Below are positions 34,813 through 42,592 of a DNA stretch of 64,000 nt, in pieces. The DNA is from Bradyrhizobium diazoefficiens. Its GTDB lineage: Bacteria > Pseudomonadota > Alphaproteobacteria > Rhizobiales > Xanthobacteraceae. Location: assembly GCF_018131185.1 (NCBI RefSeq), contig NZ_JAFCJE010000004.1, positions 310,001 to 374,000 of the forward strand. The letters are read 5' to 3'. Under the pieces are notes generated by a model, which saw only the letters and a program-made list of their open reading frames with translations, made no database searches and had not been told where the DNA came from. Both the position numbers and the translations under genes were made by a program. The number at the start of each line of letters is the position of its first letter. Within the stretch, counting starts at the first letter, position 1.

Positions 34813-34980
34813 TCAGCGCCAGCCGCGCTCGACCAGAAGCACGCAGACGATCAGCACCAGCGTCACCGCCGCGGTCGCCAGCCGCGCCGTCCAGCTCAGG
34901 CCGCGGCCGACCCACCACAGCAGAGCGCAGTACATCAGGACGGGAACGATGAGGTCGAGCCGCAGCAGATCCGCCGGCAT
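34813..34980 (-). CDS. Small membrane protein (55 aa)
   Basis: From ATG 34980, 55 residues with two membrane helices (about residues 8-24 and 32-51) and an Arg-containing loop and tail. It begins 5 nt after the stop of the porin-like small gene upstream, so the two are probably one operon. The longer open frame to 35325 is out of register with that gene and not credible. The function is unknown. Confidence 0.65.
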   Translation of the reverse strand: MPADLLRLDLIVPVLMYCALLWWVGRGLSWTARLATAAVTLVLIVCVLLVERGWR

Positions 34981-34985
34981 GGCCT

Positions 34986-35228
34986 TCAGCGCCTCCCGGT
35001 CGTGTCGATGCTGATCGAGCCGCCGATCTGCACGCAGGTCCCGGTGCCCTCGACCATGACGAAGCGCGGACCGTAAGTCGCGCAGGAGCCCGCGCGCGCC
35101 TTGCCGGGCGCGCCCTTCAGGGGAACCGTCGTGCCCGCCTGGGGCCGCTCGGCAGGCGGCAGACGCAGGGGCTCCGCGACGGCGGACGTGGTCAGCAGCG
35201 AGATCAGGATGAGGAGCGGCGTGCGCAT
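34986..35228 (-). CDS. Small secreted protein with a porin-like N-terminal motif (80 aa)
   Basis: An 80-residue protein with a Sec signal peptide (residues 1-18, TTSAVA end) and a short mature part. Its C-terminal segment GSCATYGPRFVMVEGTGTCVQIGGSISID closely resembles, from memory, the opening of rhizobial general porins (Cys-x-Ala-Tyr-Gly...Gly-Thr-x-Thr-Cys-x-Lys/Gln-Ile-Gly-Gly), but the beta-barrel that should follow is absent. It is either a porin remnant or a stand-alone micro-protein using this disulfide loop. It is co-transcribed with a small membrane protein. Confidence 0.7.
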   Translation of the reverse strand: MRTPLLILISLLTTSAVAEPLRLPPAERPQAGTTVPLKGAPGKARAGSCATYGPRFVMVEGTGTCVQIGGSISIDTTGRR

Positions 35229-35285
35229 GGCGGCGTTCTAGCCCGGGCCGGCGCTGCGCGCCATCGGGGCGGCCGCGCGCCGCGA

Positions 35286-35540
35286 TCAGATGAACTTGAT
35301 GCCGGCCGATTTGCCGCGGCGCCACACCACCTGACAGCTCCGCCCCGTGCGCGCATCGCGGGCGAAGGCGAGCCGGATCACGCCCGGGAGCTGGCTGGCG
35401 TCTTCATCCAGCGTGATCTTGGCACCCGAATCCGAGATGTCCTGGACCAGGCAGTGCCGCGCGGCGAAGCCGCCGTCGAGCGTGATCCAGGCGTGCCGCG
35501 ACAGCAGCTTGCGGGCTGCGCGCTTTTTCGGAGGTGGCAT
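35286..35540 (-). CDS. PilZ domain protein (84 aa)
   Basis: A single-domain PilZ protein: the basic N-terminus MPPPKKRAARKLL stands where the c-di-GMP-binding RxxxR motif usually lies (compare RAARKLLSR), followed by VQDISDSGAKI, which matches the second (D/N)xSxxG motif, and a C-terminal strand VVWRRGKSAGIKF. Many short alphaproteobacterial PilZ proteins of this type exist; they may bind cyclic di-GMP in the cytoplasm, though the first motif is imperfect. It is monocistronic. Confidence 0.85.
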   Translation of the reverse strand: MPPPKKRAARKLLSRHAWITLDGGFAARHCLVQDISDSGAKITLDEDASQLPGVIRLAFARDARTGRSCQVVWRRGKSAGIKFI

Positions 35541-35763
35541 TGGAAAATCTCCCCCTCCAGCGCTACGCAGGGAACCCTAAGAAACCGTTGAAATCGCCTC
35601 CCGATCCTCCCCGGCCCCGGCGCTATCCACCGGGGCCAAAAGACCGGTCCGAACGGCTTGCCGGGAGCCGGAAAGGCCACTATACGTTCGCCCGCTGCAA
35701 GCCGCCGGGCCCTGTTCGGCCGGCCAGAGGCCATGCCGGGAACAACGGCGGGGCCCTGCGTTT

Positions 35764-35838
35764 GCTCCCTTCGTCTATCGGTTAGGACGCCACCCTTTCA
35801 CGGTGGAGAGAGCGGTTCGATTCCGCTAGGGAGCGCCA
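35764..35838 (+). tRNA. tRNA-Glu(TTC)
   Basis: Acceptor GCTCCCT (35764-35770) pairs with AGGGAGC (35828-35834), then G and an encoded CCA (35836-35838). The anticodon loop in CACCCTTTCACGGTG carries TTC, and the T arm reads GCGGTTCGATTCCGC. The 75-nt length is normal. Its last 15 bases are repeated at 37135-37149, suggesting it has served as an integration site. Confidence 0.97.
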
Positions 35839-35839
35839 A
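35824..35839 (+). repeat. Direct repeat at the tRNA-Glu 3' end (putative att, left copy)
   Basis: CGCTAGGGAGCGCCAA, the last 15 bases of the tRNA plus one more, matches 37135-37150 exactly. A tRNA 3'-end duplication flanking a poorly coding block is the usual footprint of an integrase-mediated insertion. Confidence 0.55.
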
Positions 35840-36117
35840 AAAGGTCAATCACTTGGCTGCGCCTTTCTCCGCCGCGTCCAATGCATGGCCAATATCTCCT
35901 GTGCGCACACATGCGGACTTGAGGCGATCTGCCGCGAGCTAGCCGCGGCGTCGACGACCCGGTCGAGCGCGCCGCGCTGCTCGAGCTGGCGGAGAACTAC
36001 GGGCAGAGCTCACGAAGCTGAGTCTTCCACATCCACGACCCGCAGTAGCTCGCGCTCGTCCCGGACCGCTAGGAATCGATAATTTGACTCTCGCTGGCGC
36101 AGCGCTTCGATGGCGCC

Positions 36118-36366
36118 ATGACCAAGGCAGAGAACAGAGCAGCTGCTAGGGCGTGGCAAGCAGAGCGCCAGCGCCAAATGAACGAGGCCATTCAAGCAGA
36201 GCGCGTCAGGACCGATCTGGCGGAACTCGATCGGCTTCGCACCTATCTCATCAAGAGCAGGACCGCGGGCTACGCGCGGCCTCTGATTGACGCAATCGAC
36301 GATTATGTCGAGGCCATCACCGGAGATCGCACGAAGCTGCACGCCCAGAACCACAAATGCGGATGA
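36118..36366 (+). CDS. Hypothetical protein (82 aa)
   Basis: An 82-residue, Arg/Gln/Ala-rich, mostly helical protein (MTKAENRAAARAWQAERQRQ at the start). It is the only plausible gene between the tRNA-Glu and the duplicated tRNA end. A G/C-rich hairpin (36368-36391) follows its stop. No family was recognised; codon bias is weaker than in the core genes. Confidence 0.5.
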   Translation: MTKAENRAAARAWQAERQRQMNEAIQAERVRTDLAELDRLRTYLIKSRTAGYARPLIDAIDDYVEAITGDRTKLHAQNHKCG

Positions 36367-37222
36367 GGCCCGCCAGCGTGAACCGGCGGGCTGATAACAA
36401 AGCGGGGTCCTGTGTGCCTAGGAGCCCGGGTCCATAACCTGAGCAATTCGTGCGGCGAACCGCTCGGCTACGGTTCGACTTTAGAAGATGTGAGCACGTC
36501 CGCTTTCCCGAAAGTCAATGTCGTCCTCCATGAGGGCAGATGCGTGAGGCCGACCCTACGGACAGGGCTCTGCGATACTGTCCTATAGAGCAATTCAAAG
36601 TTGCCTTGAGTTTTGTCAAAACGGGCTGTGGACGAGCCGTGGGGATATTCGCGGCTTTGTGCTCGGGGTAGAGGGCCCGCCAGCTAGCCAGCCCTCGGCG
36701 GCGCCTTCCCTCGCGCTGACGGTTCCGTTTTCGGAACTGACGAAATGATTCGCATTGCCAGTTTTTCCCGATTAGACTTCGGTCACCGGGGCTGGCTTCA
36801 TATTTCACCTAGATCTTTCCACCCGGATTTTTTGACTCCCGCGGGCCGCAGCGAATGAACCTCCGCTGCGGCCTTCGTGTGTCCGTGCACCTTGGAGTGA
36901 ACCGGCAGCAGACCACCCTTGAATTTACCAGGTGTGCAAAAACCCGCCGGCCTGGGGAGCTGACGGGTTCTCAATGCCCATGCGTTCTCGCGGTACTCAT
37001 CACCAATCCGCGAGAGAGCAACGCTACTAGCGCGCCGTTGACGCCGGGTTAGTCGGCCAGCCGCTTTTCGGCGCGCCACCGCGCCAACCTAAGCCGCTGG
37101 AGCGCCATAGGGCTCGGATCAGTCAGAGAATGATCGCTAGGGAGCGCCAATGCATACGGCGATGACCGACGCCGCCTGATGAACCGCCACGACAGCTGGG
37201 CCGCAATCTCTTTCCTGGCGGC
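36367..37222. other. Poorly coding stretch within the putative tRNA-flanked segment
   Basis: Roughly 850 bases with no convincing gene. It contains hairpins at 36368-36391 and a perfect 10-bp stem at 36844-36873, and the second copy of the tRNA-Glu end at 37135-37150. It may be remnant DNA of a former insertion. Confidence 0.5.
37135..37150 (+). repeat. Direct repeat of the tRNA-Glu 3' end (putative att, right copy)
   Basis: An exact 16-base match to 35824-35839. The rest of the tRNA is not present here, so this is not a second tRNA gene. Confidence 0.55.
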
Positions 37223-37279
37223 ATGAACCTCCCCGCCTCTCGCCACCGACCAATGTCACGTTGGAACAGGTCGAGACCC

Positions 37280-37954
37280 ATGGAGCAGCGTCACCCCGAG
37301 ATTGAAGGTTCGTCCGGCGCATCGGCAACGGCGCCGGGCCTCCCACCGTGGCTGGGCCAACCCCGCCGGTATCCATCGGACCGGCGCGCCAAGATGCTGG
37401 AGCACATGGCGCGCGCCAGATCGCTTCCGCAACGGCAGGCGGATTCTGCGCCGGCTGTGCCTGTGCCGCAGGGCAGAAGCACCCAGGACATTCTCGGCGA
37501 TGTCGTCGGCTACGCCATCCTGTTCGGTATCCTCGCCCTGCTCTTCCAGTCGCGCATTCCGCTCTATCTCGGCGCGTTCATCGTCCTGACCGACGGGGAG
37601 CGCATTGAAGGGGCGCTGGCAAGGATCGGTATCCGCCTCGAGCCCGAAACGATCGGCCCGGACATCGTCAAACGCTCCGCATTCTGGTTCGGATGGTTCG
37701 CCTTGCTCGCCGCCTTGAAAGGCTCCGTCCCCGACTGGCTCGCGCAGTGGATGCCGCAGGCGGAGTCATGGTCCGTCCTCGCCGGCATCGCTCTTCTGCT
37801 CGCCATCGTCGAAGCACTGACGGCACGCACGCTGCGCACATTGCCGCCGTTGGGATTGCGGATCAGCCTGAACGGCCGGACGTGGACGACGATCCAGTTC
37901 ATCATGGCCGCCAGCGCGCTGGCCTTGTTGGTGCTGTTGTTCGGATCTCCCTAA
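37280..37954 (+). CDS. Hypothetical membrane protein (about 224 aa)
   Basis: The N-terminal 75 residues are polar, Pro/Arg/Gln-rich and probably cytoplasmic. They are followed by four predicted membrane helices (near residues 75-100, 130-150, 165-182 and 200-222). No known family was recognised with confidence; the layout is faintly like IspZ-type septation proteins, but I would not assign that. The start may be ATG at 37280 or an in-frame ATG at 37223. It lies just outside the tRNA-flanked segment. Confidence 0.7.
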   Translation: MEQRHPEIEGSSGASATAPGLPPWLGQPRRYPSDRRAKMLEHMARARSLPQRQADSAPAVPVPQGRSTQDILGDVVGYAILFGILALLFQSRIPLYLGAFIVLTDGERIEGALARIGIRLEPETIGPDIVKRSAFWFGWFALLAALKGSVPDWLAQWMPQAESWSVLAGIALLLAIVEALTARTLRTLPPLGLRISLNGRTWTTIQFIMAASALALLVLLFGSP

Positions 37955-38169
37955 GGCGGCGCGCCACGCCGTCGCTTCACGGCGCTTCAATGACGACGTT
38001 GTGAGATTGCCTGCAGCGTAATGGGTCCTTATGCCGCGCTTTCCGCAGCGCCACGGAGAAGCGCGTTTACCGGAAATTTACCCCTGCTCTTGGGCGACGG
38101 TATCATTTGCTTAGAATTTGCCCGCTACCGTGGAATTACGGAAACGATCCCATACCACGATTGGCGCGC

Positions 38170-38796
38170 ATGTCCGTCACAGAGTTCCTCCGGCAACGAG
38201 CAGTGGACGTCACCGTGGCCGGCAGCTACTCGCTGCCGCGCTGGTACGATTGCGAGGGCAAGTTGCGCACCTTCGCGTGCCGGACCAAGCGCGTCTCGCC
38301 GTTCCGCATGATCGTGGACGTGCCGGTGGTCGGCAAAATCGGCGAGCGCGTGACCTCCTACTTCCAGGATTTCGGCGAATTCCAGTGCACCATCAGCGCG
38401 ACGCTGAAGTCAGGCTTCCTGATGGAGCTCGACATGACGCGGGCGCGGCGCGCCTGGATGTCGGAGAAGCTGACCTGGCTGGAGAAAAAGCAGAGGGATG
38501 AAAGCGTCCAGGAGCTGCGGCGCGACGCGCGTTTCGTTCCCCAGGTCTCGCACACCTTCCTGACCCTCGCCGACGGCAGCACCCATTCCTGCTTCATCAT
38601 CGACGTCTCCACGGCCGGCGTCGCAATATCCTGCGAGTACGACCCACCCGTGGGAACCGCGCTTGCGGTCGGCGCCTGTGTGGGGCGGGTCATCCGCAAA
38701 TTCGATAACGGCTTCGCGGTGAAATTCGCCGAAAAACAGTCGCGGGATGACCTGGTCCGCCTCGTCGTGCGCTCGCCCCTGCAGCAGTCGGCCTGA
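38170..38796 (+). CDS. Protein with two PilZ-like domains
   Basis: A 208-residue cytoplasmic protein. Residues about 15-95 resemble a degenerate PilZ fold (TKRVSPFRMIVDVP...GERVTSYFQDFGEFQC). Residues 110-195 form a clearer PilZ domain (RRDARFVPQ, CFIIDVSTAGVAIS, RVIRKFDNGFAVKFAE), where RR and DVSTAG match the c-di-GMP-binding pattern. Such proteins link cyclic di-GMP to motility or surface polysaccharides. The ATG at 38170 is chosen since the residues before it are not conserved-looking. Confidence 0.85.
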   Translation: MSVTEFLRQRAVDVTVAGSYSLPRWYDCEGKLRTFACRTKRVSPFRMIVDVPVVGKIGERVTSYFQDFGEFQCTISATLKSGFLMELDMTRARRAWMSEKLTWLEKKQRDESVQELRRDARFVPQVSHTFLTLADGSTHSCFIIDVSTAGVAISCEYDPPVGTALAVGACVGRVIRKFDNGFAVKFAEKQSRDDLVRLVVRSPLQQSA

Positions 38797-38998
38797 GCCG
38801 GATCGGTCCATTTCAACTCTAGCCAAATACTGCGGATGGAGCCCCTCGCGCGACAGGATGTGACCCAGCACGGTCGCAATCCGCCGGGCCGCCTCGCCTC
38901 CGCATCGCTGCCCTATCGTAGCCCCATTGCAGGATCAGCCTTTGTCCGTCCGAGCCTCACGCCGGACGTCATTTGCGGACTTGCGATCGGGGGACCGG

Positions 38999-39256
38999 AT
39001 GGCAGTCAACAAGGTCACGGTTGATAAGATTACCTGGGACAGGGTCGGCCGGGTCACCGAGCCCGGACGTTACATATACACCTTCGGCTGGCTCACCATC
39101 ACCGCCGGCGATCTGGAGATCTGGAAGCTCTACCCCCAGGCCGCGTTCACGCTGCTGGCGCAGCCAGGCGGGCCGGACGCATCCCCCGGCGAGGAATTCC
39201 ATCTCGGCGCCTTCGACATCGCCCCCGGCGCGCCGCCGCCGTTCACCACCCACTGA
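38999..39256 (+). CDS. Conserved hypothetical protein (85 aa)
   Basis: An 85-residue soluble protein with several beta-strand-like stretches (VTVDKITWDRVGRV, GRYIYTFGWLTIT) and a Pro-rich end. GGGGGACC precedes the ATG at 38999. I recall similar proteins in Bradyrhizobium, with no known function. The longer frame to 38927 is unlikely to be used. Confidence 0.65.
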   Translation: MAVNKVTVDKITWDRVGRVTEPGRYIYTFGWLTITAGDLEIWKLYPQAAFTLLAQPGGPDASPGEEFHLGAFDIAPGAPPPFTTH

Positions 39257-39522
39257 GTCCCGGCTTCGAACTCGCACCGGACTATGTGGGCAGTGAATCG
39301 AAGAAACCTGCCCATTTCCTTGATCTGGCTTGCCAATTGCGCTCCAGCATCGATCACGCGGGCCTTCCCACGGACGACGAACAGGTGCTGTCATGCAATT
39401 GATTGCGCTCATGTTCTACACCTGCTGTCGCGCTCGTTAAGTGAGCCGACAGCGGGCACATGACACATGGTCGCATCGGAGAATGTAGATAAGCGGACCA
39501 AGGGAACCTATTTTCGGCGCCG

Positions 39523-40563
39523 ATGTATCTGATTGAAGCGTTGCCCACCGTCATCGGAACTGCCGCCATCGCCCCGGCGCTGCTGATACTGTGGCTCGTC
39601 ATCGCCGCTGAAGAGCGCCCGGGCCCGCCCGCCCAGGTCTGGACCGCGTTCCTGTTAGGGGCCGCCAGCATCTCGCTGCTGGGCCTCGCCCGCGCCCCCT
39701 TCGCCAAGATGGTCGCAGCTCCCGACGACCCCTGGGCAGCGCTCGCCATGCATTCGGTCTTCGGCGTCGCGCTGCCCGAGGAAGCCGTCAAGGTGATCGC
39801 CATCGTGCTGGTGTCCTCGACCAAGCGGCGGACTTTTGCCAATCCGATGGACACCGTGGTCTATGGCGCCGCGGTCGGCCTCGGCTTCGCGGCTTACGAG
39901 AACCTGGCCTATCTGGTCCAGCACGCCGAGATGTGGCGCTCGCTGGCCGCGTTGCGCAGCGTGCTGACGGTGCCGTTTCACGGCGCACTCGGCATCATCG
40001 CGGGCGCCTACCTGACCATCGCGCGCGCCGGCACCGCGTTGGGCGCGAACCGCCACCATCGCGACTGGGCCCGCCTCTCCAGCCGCCTCTTGATCTTCGC
40101 AGGCCCGGTTGCGCTGCATTCGGCGTTCGATTTCCCGCTGCTGACCCTCCAGCGCATGCCGGATCTGGACCCGACCCTCCGGATGTGGCTGGGCGCAACG
40201 AGCCTGTTGATCGGCTTCAGCTCGATTGCCTTCGCCATCCGCCTGGTCCGGCGCGTCGCCCGCCACCACGCGCCGCGGACGGACGTCGCCCGCGAGCGGC
40301 TCAGCCAGCTTCGCCGGATGTGGGCGCTGCTGCTTGCCGGCGGCGGCGTCGGCTTTCTCGGGCTCGCCTTCGTGCTGACCTCGATTCATCACTGGCTCAT
40401 CAACCCCGAACGCAATCTGACGCTGGCCCTGATCCCGATCGGCTTCGTCTCGATCCTGCTCGGCCTTGCGCTTCTGATTGTCACAACGGCGATCTACATT
40501 CTCAGCCGCAACCGCATCCGCACCAGCGCGGAAGGTTTTTCCTCGGCCCCCGGCGGCAGTTGA
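39523..40563 (+). CDS. PrsW-family intramembrane metalloprotease
   Basis: A 346-residue polytopic protein with about eight membrane helices. The PrsW active-site signatures are present: LPEEAVKV with the paired Glu, FAAYENLAYL, PFHGALG and HSAFDFPLL with the metal-binding residues. PrsW proteases cut anti-sigma factors or other membrane substrates; the target here is unknown. It is followed by an HdeD-like gene about 70 nt downstream on the same strand, possibly part of an acid or envelope stress unit. Confidence 0.88.
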   Translation: MYLIEALPTVIGTAAIAPALLILWLVIAAEERPGPPAQVWTAFLLGAASISLLGLARAPFAKMVAAPDDPWAALAMHSVFGVALPEEAVKVIAIVLVSSTKRRTFANPMDTVVYGAAVGLGFAAYENLAYLVQHAEMWRSLAALRSVLTVPFHGALGIIAGAYLTIARAGTALGANRHHRDWARLSSRLLIFAGPVALHSAFDFPLLTLQRMPDLDPTLRMWLGATSLLIGFSSIAFAIRLVRRVARHHAPRTDVARERLSQLRRMWALLLAGGGVGFLGLAFVLTSIHHWLINPERNLTLALIPIGFVSILLGLALLIVTTAIYILSRNRIRTSAEGFSSAPGGS

Positions 40564-40635
40564 TCCATCGCATGGCAAACGAGTGATGGGCCGACTAGAT
40601 GATGGGACGCACTCCTCTCGTTCCGGAGCTAGACG

Positions 40636-41214
40636 ATGACATCGCCCGAAGATCTTTCACGGCTGCAATCCGCGATGAGCCAGACGGCCAAGGCACATTG
40701 GAAGGCCTTCCTGTTCGAAGGCATCCTGCTCGTCGTTCTCGGCGTCGCGGCTCTGATCCTGCCGCCGCTCGCGAGCCTTGCGACCGCGATCTTCCTCGGC
40801 TGGATGTTCCTGATCAGCGGCATCGGCGGGCTGATCGTCACCTATTGGGCGCGCAGCACGCCGGGCTTCTGGTGGTCGCTGATCTCGGCTGCGCTCGCCG
40901 TGCTCACCGGCCTGTTGCTGCTGGCCCGGCCGATACAGGCCGTTCTGACCCTGACGATCGTGCTTGGCGCCTACTTCCTCGCCGAGGGCGTCGCCACCAT
41001 CATGTACGCGCTGGAGCACCGCCGCGACGCGAGCAGTCGCTGGTCGTGGCTCCTGATCTCGGGCCTCATCGACATCGCGATCTCGTTCTTGGTGATCACG
41101 GGACTGCCGAGCTCGGCGGAATGGGCCATCGGCGTTCTCGTCGGTATCAATTTGCTGTTCGGCGGCGCCAGCCTGATCGGCATGGCGCTCGCGGCGCGCA
41201 ACAGCAACACCTGA
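40636..41214 (+). CDS. HdeD-family acid-resistance membrane protein
   Basis: A 192-residue inner-membrane protein with six predicted helices and the HdeD/DUF308 repeat pattern (FEGILLVVLGVAALILPP, FLGWMFLISGIGGLI, LEHRRDASSRWSWLLISG). HdeD is associated with acid resistance in enteric bacteria; in rhizobia the role is less clear. GGAG lies 8 nt upstream of the ATG. No acid-resistance partners (HdeA/B) are present. Confidence 0.88.
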   Translation: MTSPEDLSRLQSAMSQTAKAHWKAFLFEGILLVVLGVAALILPPLASLATAIFLGWMFLISGIGGLIVTYWARSTPGFWWSLISAALAVLTGLLLLARPIQAVLTLTIVLGAYFLAEGVATIMYALEHRRDASSRWSWLLISGLIDIAISFLVITGLPSSAEWAIGVLVGINLLFGGASLIGMALAARNSNT

Positions 41215-41246
41215 GGCGCCTCGTCGCCTGCCGCGCCGATTTGGGG

Positions 41247-41275
41247 GTGACAAAGCGCCAATGGAGCGCTATATG
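41247..41275 (+). promoter_or_regulatory. Putative sigma-70 promoter of the aroG leader
   Basis: GTGACA (41247-41252) and TATATG (41270-41275) are separated by 17 nt, a near-consensus arrangement. The expected transcription start falls at about 41281-41283, at or next to the ATG of the leader peptide, which would make the leader mRNA essentially leaderless. Confidence 0.6.
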
Positions 41276-41282
41276 CCCTGCC

Positions 41283-41363
41283 ATGATCACCGTCGCCACC
41301 AACTATTTTTGGTACTTTAGCTACGACAGCTCGCTGGCGGCAGGAGGATCGCGCTCAATCTGA
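41283..41363 (+). CDS. Aromatic-residue-rich leader peptide of the DAHP synthase gene (26 aa)
   Basis: ATG at 41283 to TGA at 41361-41363 encodes 26 residues with the run Asn-Tyr-Phe-Trp-Tyr-Phe-Ser-Tyr at positions 7-14: six aromatic residues in eight codons. This is the mark of a ribosome-stalling leader peptide that reports the charging of tRNA-Tyr, tRNA-Phe and tRNA-Trp. It is followed by a terminator and then by DAHP synthase, the first enzyme of aromatic amino acid synthesis. There is no Shine-Dalgarno, and the promoter position suggests leaderless translation, as reported for the trpL leader of Sinorhizobium. Confidence 0.85.
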   Translation: MITVATNYFWYFSYDSSLAAGGSRSI

Positions 41364-41412
41364 AACATTGCAGCAAACGTCCGAACAAGCCGCCAGACCT
41401 GGCGGCTTTTTT
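41334..41412 (+). promoter_or_regulatory. Transcription attenuator: competing antiterminator and terminator upstream of aroG
   Basis: The terminator is a 9-bp stem (AAGCCGCCA at 41387-41395 with TGGCGGCTT at 41400-41408) followed by a T run to 41412. The heptamer CTGGCGG occurs both in the terminator 3' arm (41399-41405) and inside the leader reading frame (41334-41340), so the same CCGCCAG (41390-41396) can pair with either. When ribosomes stall on the aromatic codons the upstream pairing can form and the terminator cannot; when they do not stall, transcription ends. The mechanism is inferred from the sequence and known attenuators. Confidence 0.85.
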
Positions 41413-41447
41413 ATTGCCGGCAGGTTCGAAACAAACAGGAGCCCGCC

Positions 41448-42533
41448 GTGCTGAGCACGACCGACGATCTGCGCATCCGCGAACTGAAAGAACTGAGCAC
41501 CCCGGACGAGGTGATGCGGGAGGTCCCGCGCACGCTCACCGCCACCCGTGTGGTGATGGCCGCGCGCAACGCCATCCATGCCATCCTGAGCAGCCAGGAC
41601 GACCGCCTTCTGGTCGTCGTCGGCCCCTGCTCCGTGCATGATCCCAGGGCCGCGCTCGATTACGCCGAGCGCCTCGCAAAGCTGCGCGAGGATCTCGCCG
41701 ATCAGCTCGAGATCGTGATGCGGGTCTATTTCGAGAAGCCGCGCACCACGGTGGGCTGGAAGGGCCTGATCAACGATCCCGATCTCGACGGCAGCTTCGA
41801 CATCAACAAGGGCCTGCGGCTGGCGCGCAACGTGCTGTCGGCCGTGAACAATCTCGGCCTGCCCGCCGGCACGGAATTCCTGGACATGACGACGCCGCAA
41901 TACATCGCCGACCTCGTGTCCTGGGCTGCGATCGGCGCCCGCACGACCGAGAGCCAGATCCACCGCGAGCTGGCTTCCGGGTTGTCGTGCCCGGTCGGCT
42001 TCAAGAACGGCACCGACGGCAATGTTCGCATTGCCGCCGATGCGGTGAAATCAGCCTCGCACCCGCATCATTTCATGGCCGTCACGAAACTCGGCCGCTC
42101 GGCGATCGCCTCGACCGCCGGCAACGAGGATTGCCACATCATCCTGCGTGGCGGCAGCAAGCCGAATTATGACGCGGCAAGCATTGCGGCGGCCTGCAAC
42201 GAGCTGACGAAATCCGGCGTCGCGCCGCTGGTGATGGTGGATGCGAGCCACGCCAATTCGAGCAAGAAGCCGGAGAACCAGCCGCTGGTGATGGCGGACA
42301 TCGCCGGCCAGATCTCAGGCGGCGAAAACCGCATCATGGGCGTGATGATCGAGAGCAATCTCGTTGCCGGCCGCCAGGACGTGGTGCCGGGCAAACCGCT
42401 CGCCTACGGCCAGAGCATCACCGACGGCTGCATCGATTGGCCGGCCACGGCGACCGTGCTCGAGCAGCTCGCCGACGCGGTCGAGGTCCGCCGCAACTCG
42501 AGCCGTGCCGGATTGCACGAGCGCTCAGCATAG
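41448..42533 (+). CDS. aroG: 3-deoxy-7-phosphoheptulonate (DAHP) synthase, class I
   Basis: This 361-residue enzyme condenses phosphoenolpyruvate and erythrose 4-phosphate, committing carbon to aromatic amino acids. The type I (AroFGH) pattern is clear: LLVVVGPCSVHD, MRVYFEKPRTTVGWKGLINDP, LPAGTEFLD, WAAIGARTTESQ, GFKNGTDG, HIILRGG, DASHANS. The start is GTG at 41448 with AGGAG 7 nt upstream. Allosteric class (Phe, Tyr or Trp sensitivity) cannot be read by eye. Expression is almost certainly controlled by the leader-peptide attenuator directly upstream. Confidence 0.97.
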   Translation: MLSTTDDLRIRELKELSTPDEVMREVPRTLTATRVVMAARNAIHAILSSQDDRLLVVVGPCSVHDPRAALDYAERLAKLREDLADQLEIVMRVYFEKPRTTVGWKGLINDPDLDGSFDINKGLRLARNVLSAVNNLGLPAGTEFLDMTTPQYIADLVSWAAIGARTTESQIHRELASGLSCPVGFKNGTDGNVRIAADAVKSASHPHHFMAVTKLGRSAIASTAGNEDCHIILRGGSKPNYDAASIAAACNELTKSGVAPLVMVDASHANSSKKPENQPLVMADIAGQISGGENRIMGVMIESNLVAGRQDVVPGKPLAYGQSITDGCIDWPATATVLEQLADAVEVRRNSSRAGLHERSA

Positions 42534-42560
42534 CCCGTCACAAAATCGCGGTCGTCTCCT

Positions 42561-42587
42561 TCACCTCTCCCCGTCGGGGAGAGGTGA
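42561..42587. repeat. Perfect 27-bp palindromic repeat between convergent genes
   Basis: TCACCTCTCCCC and GGGGAGAGGTGA form a perfect 12-bp stem with the 3-nt loop GTC. It lies between the aroG stop and the stop of the convergent small secreted protein gene, and may act as a bidirectional transcript end. I recall this sequence as a common repeat in Rhizobiales. Confidence 0.8.
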
Positions 42588-42592
42588 GTCCA

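Noticed and set aside
37135..37150. A second tRNA-Glu
   Set aside because: Only the last 15 bases of the tRNA plus one more are present; no anticodon arm or D arm lies upstream.
37280..37954. Assignment of this membrane protein to IspZ (septation)
   Set aside because: The helix count and a C-terminal segment are only vaguely similar and the N-terminal polar domain does not fit the family.
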